Shown: one piece after another, positions 1 through 5,150 of the stretch
Position numbering within the stretch: the stretch's first letter is position 1
How the letters are laid out: each line of letters opens with the position of its first letter
Source: Heyndrickxia sporothermodurans
GTDB taxonomy: Bacteria > Bacillota > Bacilli > Bacillales > Bacillaceae_C
NCBI RefSeq assembly: GCF_016785185.1
Contig: NZ_JAEKDY010000164.1
Direction: 5' to 3' (one strand)
Length of the DNA stretch: 5,504 nt
Made by a program: the position numbers and the translations under genes
The notes under the pieces: model-generated
What the model was told of the DNA's origin: nothing
The model's database searches: none
Seen by the model: only the letters and a program-made list of their open reading frames with translations

Positions 1-2
1 AG

Positions 3-45
3 GAATTTTAGTGTTGTGTGGTAACCTCACTATTTCCTAAAATTC
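3..45. repeat. Nested inverted repeat upstream of the channel gene
   Basis: A perfect 9-bp outer inverted repeat (GAATTTTAG at 3-11, CTAAAATTC at 37-45) encloses a shorter inner one (16-22 against 24-30, one mismatch, single-base centre). No run of T follows directly, so this is not a clear terminator; an AT-rich stretch with TTTTTTT begins at about 58. It could be the tail of an upstream transcription unit or simply AT-rich sequence. No function is assigned. The stretch 46-138 shows no convincing promoter. Confidence 0.3.
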
Positions 46-150
46 AGGGGGTGGCAATTTTTTTGCTCAAAAATCCCTCTATCAAGGTATTTTATAGCCT
101 GTTTAATATAAAAGTTTTTACAATACGTTTGGAAAAATGGGGGAGAAAAG

Positions 151-570
151 ATGATCTATCTTCTTATGATTGCGGTAATCATTTGTATATTCATGAGTTT
201 AAGGACATTATTTTTCCCCTCTAAACTCAAGCACAAACTCGTTTCTTTTGATAATTTCCTCTTCTTAGGTTCAACATATAGTGTCATTATGATCGGTTTT
301 GGACTTTTATTTATGTTGTTAGAAATAAAAGGATTTAATGTAATTGCTGAACAAGGCTCGCATTTTTCAGGGAGCTATATTGAAAAGTTAAATTCCTCGA
401 TGTATTTAAGTGCTATAACGTTATTTTCAGTTGGATATGGGGATATTGTACCGATTGGCATTGGGAGAATATTGGTTGTAATAGAGGCGCTAATTGGATA
501 CACAATACCGGCTGCCTTTGTCGTTAAATCTGTCATTAATTATGAACAAAATAACGAAATGAAAAAGTAA
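151..570 (+). CDS. Small two-transmembrane potassium channel-type protein (Ion_trans_2 family)
   Basis: A 139-residue integral membrane protein likely to form a K+-selective pore as a tetramer in the cytoplasmic membrane. Hydrophobic segments lie at about residues 1-22, 36-58 and 104-127. Between the last two is a pore helix ending in the selectivity filter SVGYGD (93-98), then IVP, a close variant of the TVGYGD signature. After the last helix only about 12 residues remain, so there is no RCK/KTN or nucleotide-binding domain and no obvious ligand sensor. The first hydrophobic segment makes it slightly larger than a bare M1-P-M2 channel. The ATG at 151 is chosen because GGGGGAG lies about 5 bases upstream. 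It has the same orientation as bcp, 66 bp away with no terminator between, so some co-transcription is possible. Ion selectivity is inferred from the filter; the physiological role is unknown. Confidence 0.85.
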   Translation: MIYLLMIAVIICIFMSLRTLFFPSKLKHKLVSFDNFLFLGSTYSVIMIGFGLLFMLLEIKGFNVIAEQGSHFSGSYIEKLNSSMYLSAITLFSVGYGDIVPIGIGRILVVIEALIGYTIPAAFVVKSVINYEQNNEMKK

Positions 571-636
571 AAGATTTGCGATGACACCCTGCTTTCATGT
601 AGTCTCATAGTAAACGTAGTTGAAGGAGGAAATAAA

Positions 637-1107
637 ATGGCAGTACAAATTGGCGAAATAGCACCAGATTTTGCATTAGAAAATAACAATGGAGAAATTG
701 TAAAATTAGCGGATTATATAGGGAAAAAACATGTCGTCTTATATTTTTATCCAAAAGATATGACACCTGGCTGTACAACAGAGGCGTGTGATTTTCGTGA
801 TCAACATAAAAGCTTCGAGGAGCTCGATGCGGTTATCTTTGGTGTGAGTCCTGATCCGATTGAAAAGCATCAAAAGTTCATCGATAAATACAGTCTTCCA
901 TTCCAATTACTAGTTGACAGTGATCACAAAGTTGCTGAGGAATATGATGTATGGAAGCTAAAGAAAAACTTTGGAAAAGAATACATGGGAATAGAACGTT
1001 CCACCTTTATTATCAATAAAGATGGGAAGCTTGTGAAAGAATGGCGAAAAGTGAAAGTTGATGGACATGTAGAAGAGGCGCTTGCGTATATTAAGGAGAA
1101 TCTTTAG
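637..1107 (+). CDS. bcp: Thiol peroxidase Bcp / peroxiredoxin Q (YgaF-like)
   Basis: A cytoplasmic thioredoxin-fold peroxidase that reduces H2O2 and organic hydroperoxides, probably with thioredoxin as electron donor. The 156 residues are the normal family length. The peroxidatic site is T43-P-G-C46 in the motif MTPGCTTEAC. C51, five residues later, is the resolving cysteine typical of the BCP/PrxQ class, and the conserved arginine is R121 in the ERSTF motif. Strand and helix elements run through YFYPKD (36-41), FGVSPD (68-73) and LLVDSD (91-96). The start is certain: AAGGAGG at 623-629 sits 7 bases before the ATG. In B. subtilis the equivalent gene (ygaF) lies close to perR; here two other genes and a repeat separate them. 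No PerR operator is visible upstream. The nearest clear terminator is 258 bases downstream, past a structured repeat. Confidence 0.95.
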   Translation: MAVQIGEIAPDFALENNNGEIVKLADYIGKKHVVLYFYPKDMTPGCTTEACDFRDQHKSFEELDAVIFGVSPDPIEKHQKFIDKYSLPFQLLVDSDHKVAEEYDVWKLKKNFGKEYMGIERSTFIINKDGKLVKEWRKVKVDGHVEEALAYIKENL

Positions 1108-1116
1108 TTTATTCAT

Positions 1117-1268
1117 CCTGTCTAGCTACAGCGCCTAGCCCCTCGAGGTCAAATGTTCTTCGGCAATAAAAGTCAATGAGCGGACTTTTATTGCTAGAAA
1201 ATCAAAATTCAGATTTTCCTTGAAGAACATTTGCTTGTCGGAGCTAATCAAGGCGCTTCCGCTTTTCT
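1117..1268. repeat. Structured intergenic repeat of the Bacillaceae type (branched stem with two hairpins)
   Basis: About 150 bp of intricate dyad symmetry directly after bcp. The outer arms are GCGCCT (1131-1136) and AGGCGC (1251-1256), followed by an interrupted helix (for example AGC 1137-1139 with GCT 1243-1245). Then comes a perfect 12-bp stem, CAAATGTTCTTC (1150-1161) with GAAGAACATTTG (1222-1233). Inside it sit two side hairpins: a perfect 12-bp stem (1163-1174 with 1183-1194, 8-nt loop) and a 7-bp stem (1197-1203 with 1212-1218, 8-nt loop). The result is a three-way junction. The edges, with TGTCTAGCTACAGCGCC at 1119-1135 and AGGCGCTTCCGCTTTTC at 1251-1267, resemble a repeat I recall as dispersed in many Bacillaceae genomes; that is memory, not a search. 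No ORF or transposase is present, so it would be a non-autonomous or RNA-level element. Strand of action and function are unknown. Confidence 0.75.
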
Positions 1269-1364
1269 TATTGCCTATTTTTAGCTAATAGTGGCTTTTG
1301 TCCATTCCAAACAGTTGAAAATACATACTGTATAGTAGGGCATACCTCCTCAGAAAAAAACTTC
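1269..1364. other. Unassigned intergenic stretch with a reverse-strand Shine-Dalgarno-like motif
   Basis: This lies between the structured repeat and the terminator. The top strand has no start with a ribosome site. On the reverse strand AGGAGG (1350-1345) is followed after one base by an ATG at 1343 that opens a 20-codon frame ending in TAA at 1281. One base is too short for efficient initiation, and the peptide (MPYYTVCIFNCLEWTKATIS) is not one I recognise. A small imperfect palindrome, TACTGTATAGTA, spans 1326-1337. I cannot assign a function; it could be a decayed leader, a second small repeat or chance. Confidence 0.2.
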
Positions 1365-1391
1365 GGACCGATTGATATCGGTCCATTTTTT
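1365..1391 (+). terminator. Intrinsic terminator, probably of the bcp transcript
   Basis: A perfect 8-bp stem, GGACCGAT (1365-1372) with ATCGGTCC (1377-1384), closes a 4-base loop (TGAT) and is followed by A and six T. An A-run at 1353-1360 lies on the other side, four bases from the stem, so weak bidirectional action is possible. Because a probable promoter for the next gene starts just after the T-run, this most likely ends transcripts coming from bcp rather than attenuating the dehydrogenase gene. Confidence 0.8.
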
Positions 1392-1392
1392 A

Positions 1393-1422
1393 TTGCGAAA
1401 AAGAGGGAATATTTGTGATAAG
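1393..1422 (+). promoter_or_regulatory. Candidate sigma-A promoter for the dehydrogenase/adenosyltransferase pair
   Basis: TTGCGA (1393-1398, 4 of 6 to consensus) is separated by 18 bp from GATAAG (1417-1422, 4 of 6), which is preceded by TGT, an extended -10 arrangement. Transcription would begin near 1429, leaving a leader of roughly 25 bases before the ATG at 1453. The position directly after a terminator and before a coupled gene pair supports it, but the boxes are weak. Confidence 0.4.
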
Positions 1423-1452
1423 ATGGAGATAAAAAAGGAGGATGGTTGCGTT

Positions 1453-2403
1453 ATGAAAGTAGTATTTACCTTTGAACCACCTGCTGAAATGAGAAAAGAA
1501 ATACGATCTTCTTTTCCGAACGTAGAATTTCACTTTTTTCAAAATGTGGATCTCGCTGAAACGGAAATGGAAAGCTCGGAAGTGATTGTGACATATGGAG
1601 AAGATTTGACTGATGAGCATATTGAAAGAGCAGTTCAATTAAAGTGGATCATGGTGACTTCTGCAGGGATAGAAAGAATGCCGTTAAAAGCGATAAAAGA
1701 AAAAAATATATTAGTAACGAATGCTAGAGGCATTCACAAAACACCGATGGCGGAATTTACAATCGGTTTACTTCTAGATCATGCGAGAAATTTTCAATTG
1801 CAATGGAAAAATCAACAACAGCGAATTTGGGATAAAAACATTCCTCAAGCCGAGTTGAAAAATCAATCCATTGCAATAGTAGGTGCTGGAGCAATTGGTC
1901 AAGAAATCGCTCGTCTTGCTAAAGCATTTCGAATGAACGTTTTCGGAATTAACAGCAGCGGAACAATAAAAGAGAATTTTGATGAAATGTATTCATTAGA
2001 AAATATTTCTACTCCACTCGAAAAAGCAGATTATGTTGTTTCCATTTTACCTAGTACGGAGCAAACGATTGATTTTTACCAAATTAATCATTTTGAAAAA
2101 ATGAAAAACACAGCAGTATTTATTAATCTTGGCAGAGGGGATGTCGTAAAAGAGGAAATCCTCATTGAAGCGTTGAATAAAAAAGAAATTGCACATGCTT
2201 ATTTAGATGTTTTTCAAACAGAACCGTTACCTAAAAATCATCCACTATGGGGAATGGACAATGTAACGATTACGCCACATATTTCTAGCACAACAAAAAA
2301 TTATTTACCGAGAGCATTAGATATATTCCAAAAGAATTTACATACATATATAAATAATAAGGGTCAATTTATTAATGTAATTGATTCCGAAAGGGGATAT
2401 TAA
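1453..2403 (+). CDS. D-isomer-specific 2-hydroxyacid dehydrogenase
   Basis: A 316-residue NAD(P)-dependent oxidoreductase that interconverts a D-2-hydroxyacid and its 2-oxoacid; the substrate cannot be read from sequence. The usual plan is present: an N-terminal substrate domain (about 1-90), a Rossmann domain with GAGAIG at 144-149, and a return to the substrate domain at the C-terminus. Catalytic residues are R228 (in NLGRGDVV), E257 (in TEPLP) and H276 (in TPHIS). After the second Rossmann strand the sequence is GINSSG, with no acidic residue where NAD-specific members usually carry Asp, so NADP(H) use is possible (inference). The frame stays open upstream to a TTG inside the terminator hairpin, but ATG 1453 is preferred: AAGGAGG lies at 1435-1441, 11 bases upstream, and family homology begins there. 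The stop is 1 bp before the next gene, indicating translational coupling. Resemblance to phosphoglycerate dehydrogenase is at fold level only. Confidence 0.88.
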   Translation: MKVVFTFEPPAEMRKEIRSSFPNVEFHFFQNVDLAETEMESSEVIVTYGEDLTDEHIERAVQLKWIMVTSAGIERMPLKAIKEKNILVTNARGIHKTPMAEFTIGLLLDHARNFQLQWKNQQQRIWDKNIPQAELKNQSIAIVGAGAIGQEIARLAKAFRMNVFGINSSGTIKENFDEMYSLENISTPLEKADYVVSILPSTEQTIDFYQINHFEKMKNTAVFINLGRGDVVKEEILIEALNKKEIAHAYLDVFQTEPLPKNHPLWGMDNVTITPHISSTTKNYLPRALDIFQKNLHTYINNKGQFINVIDSERGY

Positions 2404-2404
2404 G

Positions 2405-2956
2405 ATGAGAATCTACACTAAATCCGGCGATAAAGGAACGACATCCCTAGTTTATGGCCAACGAATTCCCAAAAATGATTTACGTGTTGAGGCGTATGGA
2501 ACCTGTGATGAAGCCAATTCAATGATCGGACTTGCGATGAGCCATTTGCAAACGTCATCTTTTGCAAACAAAGATGAGGTAAATGAGGCATTCCATAAAA
2601 TTCAAACAATCCTTTTTCATGTAGGAGCAGAGCTTGCAACTCCTGAAGGAAAAGAAGTAAAGTGGAAATTAACTGATGAAGATATTAAGGATTTAGAACA
2701 TACTATTGATAAATGGGATGCTTCATTAGAGCCTCTCAAAAACTTTATCCTCCCAGGGGGACATCCGGCTGGTGCGACGTTACATTGCGCTCGTACAGTC
2801 ATAAGAAGAGCTGAACGCTGTGCTGTAGCCATTGAACATGTGAATCCATTAGTCCTTGCTTATTTGAATCGACTTTCCGATTTCTTATTTGTCGCTGCAA
2901 GATATATTAATAATGGATTGGGTGAGCAAGAAAAGACATTGCATGAAGGTTCTTAA
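2405..2956 (+). CDS. PduO-type ATP:cob(I)alamin adenosyltransferase (YvqK-like)
   Basis: A 183-residue cytoplasmic enzyme that transfers the adenosyl group of ATP to cob(I)alamin to make adenosylcobalamin, the coenzyme of mutases, diol dehydratases and ethanolamine ammonia-lyase. Signatures in order: the ATP-binding loop TKSGDKGTTS (5-14), RVEAYGTCDEANS (27-39), FILPGG (114-119), and the arginine-rich helix CARTVIRRAER (128-138). D35 and R130 fit the Asp-Arg pair described for Lactobacillus PduO, and F114 fits the cobalamin-facing Phe; this mapping is from memory. The start at 2405 is chosen over an upstream in-frame TTG at 2381 because AAGGGG (2391-2396) is 8 bases away and the family begins MRIYTKxGDKG. 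It directly follows the dehydrogenase gene (1 bp gap). No cobalamin riboswitch is seen upstream of the pair, and no terminator follows before the perR promoter. Confidence 0.93.
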   Translation: MRIYTKSGDKGTTSLVYGQRIPKNDLRVEAYGTCDEANSMIGLAMSHLQTSSFANKDEVNEAFHKIQTILFHVGAELATPEGKEVKWKLTDEDIKDLEHTIDKWDASLEPLKNFILPGGHPAGATLHCARTVIRRAERCAVAIEHVNPLVLAYLNRLSDFLFVAARYINNGLGEQEKTLHEGS

Positions 2957-2968
2957 TAGTTGATATTA

Positions 2969-2998
2969 TTGACAAATATGCCTGTTCATTAGTAAACT
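2969..2998 (+). promoter_or_regulatory. Candidate perR promoter
   Basis: A perfect -35 hexamer TTGACA (2969-2974) is followed after 18 bp by TAAACT (2993-2998, 4 of 6 to the -10 consensus). The start site would fall near 3005, inside the PerR operator match. A 6-bp palindrome, ATTAGT/ACTAAT (2988-2993 and 2996-3001), covers the -10 region. The -35 is strong and the -10 weak, so the exact -10 is uncertain. Confidence 0.5.
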
Positions 2999-3000
2999 AA

Positions 3001-3015
3001 TTATAACGATTTTAA
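3001..3015 (+). promoter_or_regulatory. PerR box (operator) upstream of perR
   Basis: TTATAACGATTTTAA matches the Bacillus PerR operator consensus TTATAATNATTATAA at 12 of 14 fixed positions. It sits at the predicted start site, 40 bases before the GTG start, where bound PerR would block transcription. B. subtilis perR is known to be autoregulated, so this placement is expected. The operator reading is an inference from sequence; the AT-rich background raises the chance of weak matches, but none this good was seen elsewhere in the window. Confidence 0.7.
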
Positions 3016-3054
3016 AATAATAATAAATTCTATTTAGAAAAGAGGTGCATGACG

Positions 3055-3489
3055 GTGTCTGAACATCAAATCAAAGAAGCAATTGAAACTTTGAAAGAAA
3101 CCGGAGTTCGTATCACACCACAACGTCATGCGATACTGGAGTATTTAATTCAATCAATGTCACACCCAACAGCCGATGAAATTTATAAAGCACTTGAAGG
3201 GAAATTTCCTAATATGAGTGTGGCTACCGTATATAATAATTTACGTGTATTTCGTGAGGTTGGTCTCGTGAAGGAACTAACTTACGGAGATGCTTCAAGT
3301 CGTTTTGACTTTGTTACAACAAGTCATTACCATGTTATTTGTGAAAACTGCGGTAAAATTGTCGACTTCCATTATCCAGGGTTAGATGAGGTTGAACAAC
3401 TAGCATCACATGTTACAGGATTTAAAGTGAGCCATCATCGCATGGAAATCTACGGTACATGCCCGGATTGTAATAAAGAAGTACATTAA
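3055..3489 (+). CDS. perR: Peroxide-responsive transcriptional repressor PerR (Fur family)
   Basis: A dimeric DNA-binding repressor of peroxide-stress genes that senses H2O2 by iron-catalysed oxidation of its own histidines. The 144 residues comprise an N-terminal winged helix (about 1-83) with recognition region MSVATVYNNLRVF (54-66), and a C-terminal dimerisation/metal domain. All regulatory metal ligands of B. subtilis PerR are present at the same numbers: H37, D85, H91, H93 and D104; D104 is the residue linked to peroxide responsiveness. The structural zinc site is C96, C99, C136 and C139. An in-frame ATG at 3049 is rejected because AGAGGTG (3041-3047) would lie only one base away; the GTG at 3055 has 7-base spacing and gives the same N-terminal register as the B. 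subtilis protein. Its own promoter and PerR box lie upstream; a strong terminator follows. Confidence 0.96.
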   Translation: MSEHQIKEAIETLKETGVRITPQRHAILEYLIQSMSHPTADEIYKALEGKFPNMSVATVYNNLRVFREVGLVKELTYGDASSRFDFVTTSHYHVICENCGKIVDFHYPGLDEVEQLASHVTGFKVSHHRMEIYGTCPDCNKEVH

Positions 3490-3529
3490 AAAAGAATGGC
3501 GCGATTGATAATCGAGCCATTCTTTTTTT
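3488..3529. terminator. Bidirectional terminator between convergent perR and ygzB
   Basis: A long stem pairs AAGAATGGC (3492-3500) with GCCATTCTT (3516-3524). After one G/A mismatch it continues with CGATT (3502-3506) and AATCG (3510-3514) around a 3-base loop. An A-run precedes it and seven T (3523-3529) follow, so it works on either strand. It overlaps the last bases of perR's stop codon on one side and the ygzB stop codon (3528-3530) on the other. Confidence 0.93.
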
Positions 3530-3878
3530 AATGCTGTCTTTTACGGTTATAGTTTTCATCAAAATCCTTGCCTTCTAAATTCGGATCTAATGTTAATGGT
3601 TCGCGGCAATGCATACACATATCAACCCGGCCGAGAAGCTTCGTCGGCTTTTTGCAATTTGGACAAACAACTTGAACCGCTTTTGTTGAAAGCATCCCAA
3701 TCCAGAAATAAACAACTGTACTGGCAATGATACTTAATAAACCTAAAACCATAAAGATGGTCATTACAATTGGATGAGTCCGGAAAAAGATTCCGAAGTA
3801 CATAATGATAAATCCTACGAATATCAAACTTAACGCAAATGTGCGTATTTTATTAATCTTATTCGAATATTTAGCCAT
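3528..3878 (-). CDS. ygzB: YgzB-family small membrane protein with zinc-ribbon-like C-terminus
   Basis: A 116-residue conserved Bacillus protein of unknown function. The N-terminus MAKYSNKINKIRTFAL is basic and is followed by two hydrophobic helices (about 13-33 and 38-60). A cytoplasmic-looking tail carries two CxxC pairs, CPNC (72-75) and CMHC (88-91), spaced as in a zinc ribbon. The end is highly charged. The start at 3878 is set by AGGAGGG (3891-3885 on the reverse strand) 6 bases upstream; the frame stays open further but has no better site. It is convergent with perR and divergent from ygxA, the same neighbourhood as in B. subtilis, and I recognise the sequence as YgzB from memory. The metal site is inferred from cysteine spacing. 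Nothing in the neighbourhood reveals a function. Confidence 0.92.
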   Translation of the reverse strand: MAKYSNKINKIRTFALSLIFVGFIIMYFGIFFRTHPIVMTIFMVLGLLSIIASTVVYFWIGMLSTKAVQVVCPNCKKPTKLLGRVDMCMHCREPLTLDPNLEGKDFDENYNRKRQH

Positions 3879-4047
3879 GTTCGTCCCTCCTAAAAGTAAT
3901 ATACCATAAATGAATAACAATGGGAGATTACCGGATGTGACGAAACAAAGATTTTTAAGATTAAACAAAAACAACTTTTCAAATAGCAGGAAATTTATTA
4001 TCATTGTCGAAGTAATATCCTTACTAGATATTTTGGAGGAATTTAAT

Positions 4048-4920
4048 ATGGAGGACATCCTTCGTCCCATTTACCAAGAAAGGGCGAGCCAAGCAAATAC
4101 ACTAACTGTATTATCTATAGAAAAAAAACATAATGAAGGAACTGTAACAGATACGTTCGATACAGTACTATTAATCATTGTAAAAGAATTAGAAACTCCG
4201 GTTTATATAAAACACTATACCTATGACAATAAAAAAGCAGCATTACATATAGTTAGAGAAGATCAATTGAAAGAATGGTTATTACTTGGTTCGAATCGAA
4301 AAATTGTAGAATGGATCATTCATGGGAAAGTTCTATTTGATCGTAATGAGTATATGACAAATTTAAAAAATGAGTTAAGAGATTTCCCTTTCTATGAGCG
4401 GAAATTAAAAATTGGACTCGAATTTGCCAAACTTATTCGCCGATATTTGGACGGAAAAGTCTTTTTCGATAATAAACAATACCTTGATGCATATAATCAT
4501 GTTGTACATGCCTTGCATCATCTAGCACGACTTGCCGTAATCGAAAACGGATTTCACCCTGAAATTACAGTCTGGAATCAAGTGAAACAAATTGAACCAG
4601 AAATTTTCAAGCTCTACGAAGAATTAATCACAAGTGACGAAACAATTGAAAAAAGATTGGAACTCCTTTTCTTAGCGAGCGAGTTTTTAATCCATTCACG
4701 AACTCGCTTTTCTGCATCACATTTATTAGAGATTATGGAAGAGAAAGATGTGTGGACGATAAATGAATTGTTATCCAATCAAAATTTGACTCATTATAGT
4801 GTTGATTTAGGGATCTTAATTGAATTCCTAATAGAGAAATCGTTTATCGAAGAAGTGAATGTAGAAACAAAAGGCCAAGATTTATATCACCGTCATTATC
4901 GAGTGAAAAAAGAATTATAG
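4048..4920 (+). CDS. ygxA: YgxA nucleotidyltransferase-like protein
   Basis: A 290-residue cytoplasmic protein of the Bacillus YgxA family, found just upstream of a ribosomal RNA operon as in B. subtilis (rrnD). The N-terminal part (about 1-115) looks like a degenerate nucleotidyltransferase-type domain: strand-rich, with DTFDTVLLIIV (35-45) and GKVLFDR near 93-99. A helical middle region with AYNHVVHALHHLARLA resembles the helical partner domain of such enzymes. The last 65 or so residues look like a winged-helix domain. I do not see the GSxAxG catalytic signature of active nucleotidyltransferases, so activity is doubtful. The ATG at 4048 is preceded by TGGAGGA (4034-4040) at 7 bases; an earlier in-frame ATG at 3910 lacks a ribosome site and reads through the divergent promoter region. 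No terminator separates it from the rRNA promoters. Confidence 0.88.
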   Translation: MEDILRPIYQERASQANTLTVLSIEKKHNEGTVTDTFDTVLLIIVKELETPVYIKHYTYDNKKAALHIVREDQLKEWLLLGSNRKIVEWIIHGKVLFDRNEYMTNLKNELRDFPFYERKLKIGLEFAKLIRRYLDGKVFFDNKQYLDAYNHVVHALHHLARLAVIENGFHPEITVWNQVKQIEPEIFKLYEELITSDETIEKRLELLFLASEFLIHSRTRFSASHLLEIMEEKDVWTINELLSNQNLTHYSVDLGILIEFLIEKSFIEEVNVETKGQDLYHRHYRVKKEL

Positions 4921-4939
4921 TGAAATATTAATTTAAGTA

Positions 4940-4968
4940 TTGACGAATCAAAAGATACTTGGTATATT
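4940..4968 (+). promoter_or_regulatory. rRNA operon promoter P1
   Basis: TTGACG (4940-4945) and TATATT (4963-4968) are separated by 17 bp, each 5 of 6 to the sigma-A consensus. The predicted start is the G at about 4976 in AATAAACGTCGC. Starting with G matches the GTP-sensing rRNA promoters known in B. subtilis. The spacer ends in ACTTGG, as in P2. Confidence 0.88.
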
Positions 4969-4977
4969 AATAAACGT

Positions 4978-5005
4978 CGCTGCTGAACAAACGAATTCAG
5001 CAGTG
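4978..5005 (+). other. Hairpin in the P1 leader, between P1 and P2
   Basis: CGCTGCTGAA (4978-4987) pairs with TTCAGCAGTG (4996-5005), ten pairs including one G-U, around an 8-base loop. An A-rich stretch follows rather than T, so it is not an intrinsic terminator. It would be present only in transcripts from P1. It may be a processing or folding element, or chance. Confidence 0.5.
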
Positions 5006-5025
5006 ATAAAAAACAAAAAAAGTTA

Positions 5026-5054
5026 TTGACAAAAAGTAAATAACTTGGTATGAT
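5026..5054 (+). promoter_or_regulatory. rRNA operon promoter P2
   Basis: A perfect TTGACA (5026-5031), a 17-bp spacer and TATGAT (5049-5054, 5 of 6). The predicted start is the G at 5061 in AATAAAGTCGCTG, again a G start. It lies 86 bp downstream of P1 and about 90 bases before the 16S sequence, the usual tandem arrangement of Bacillus rRNA operons. Confidence 0.92.
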
Positions 5055-5086
5055 AATAAAGTCGCTGTCGCAAGATGGTTGATAAT

Positions 5087-5100
5087 TGATCTTTGAAAAC
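5087..5100 (+). promoter_or_regulatory. boxA-like antitermination signal in the rRNA leader
   Basis: TGATCTTTGAAAAC, followed by TGAACAAAAC, is the conserved leader block found before Bacillus 16S genes and resembles boxA (TGCTCTTTgAAA). In RNA it would be bound by NusB/NusE to protect rRNA transcription from termination. Confidence 0.7.
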
Positions 5101-5150
5101 TGAACAAAACGAAACGTCAATAAATTAACTTTTAGAGCTATTTCAAACAT

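Noticed and set aside
581..611. Possible bcp promoter: ATGACA (581-586) and CATAGT (606-611)
   Set aside because: The spacer would be 19 bp and the -10 matches only 4 of 6, so it is too weak to annotate, though bcp may well have its own promoter here.
1119..1268. CRISPR array or insertion sequence in the bcp downstream region
   Set aside because: There are no direct repeats with regular spacers, no transposase frame and no terminal inverted repeat with an evident target duplication; the symmetry is of the stem-loop type.
1372..1452. N-terminal extension of the dehydrogenase from TTG 1372
   Set aside because: It starts inside a terminator hairpin, has no ribosome site, and family homology begins at the ATG at 1453.
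2957..3054. Cobalamin riboswitch or terminator after the adenosyltransferase gene
   Set aside because: No B12-box or stem followed by a T-run is present; the stretch is explained by the perR promoter and operator.
3879..4070. Upstream extensions of the ygzB and ygxA frames across their shared intergenic region
   Set aside because: Both extensions lack ribosome sites, while internal ATGs at 3878 (reverse) and 4048 have strong ones and match the known family starts. I found no convincing divergent promoters in the 169 bp, only AT-rich sequence with a TATATT on the reverse strand that has no matching -35.
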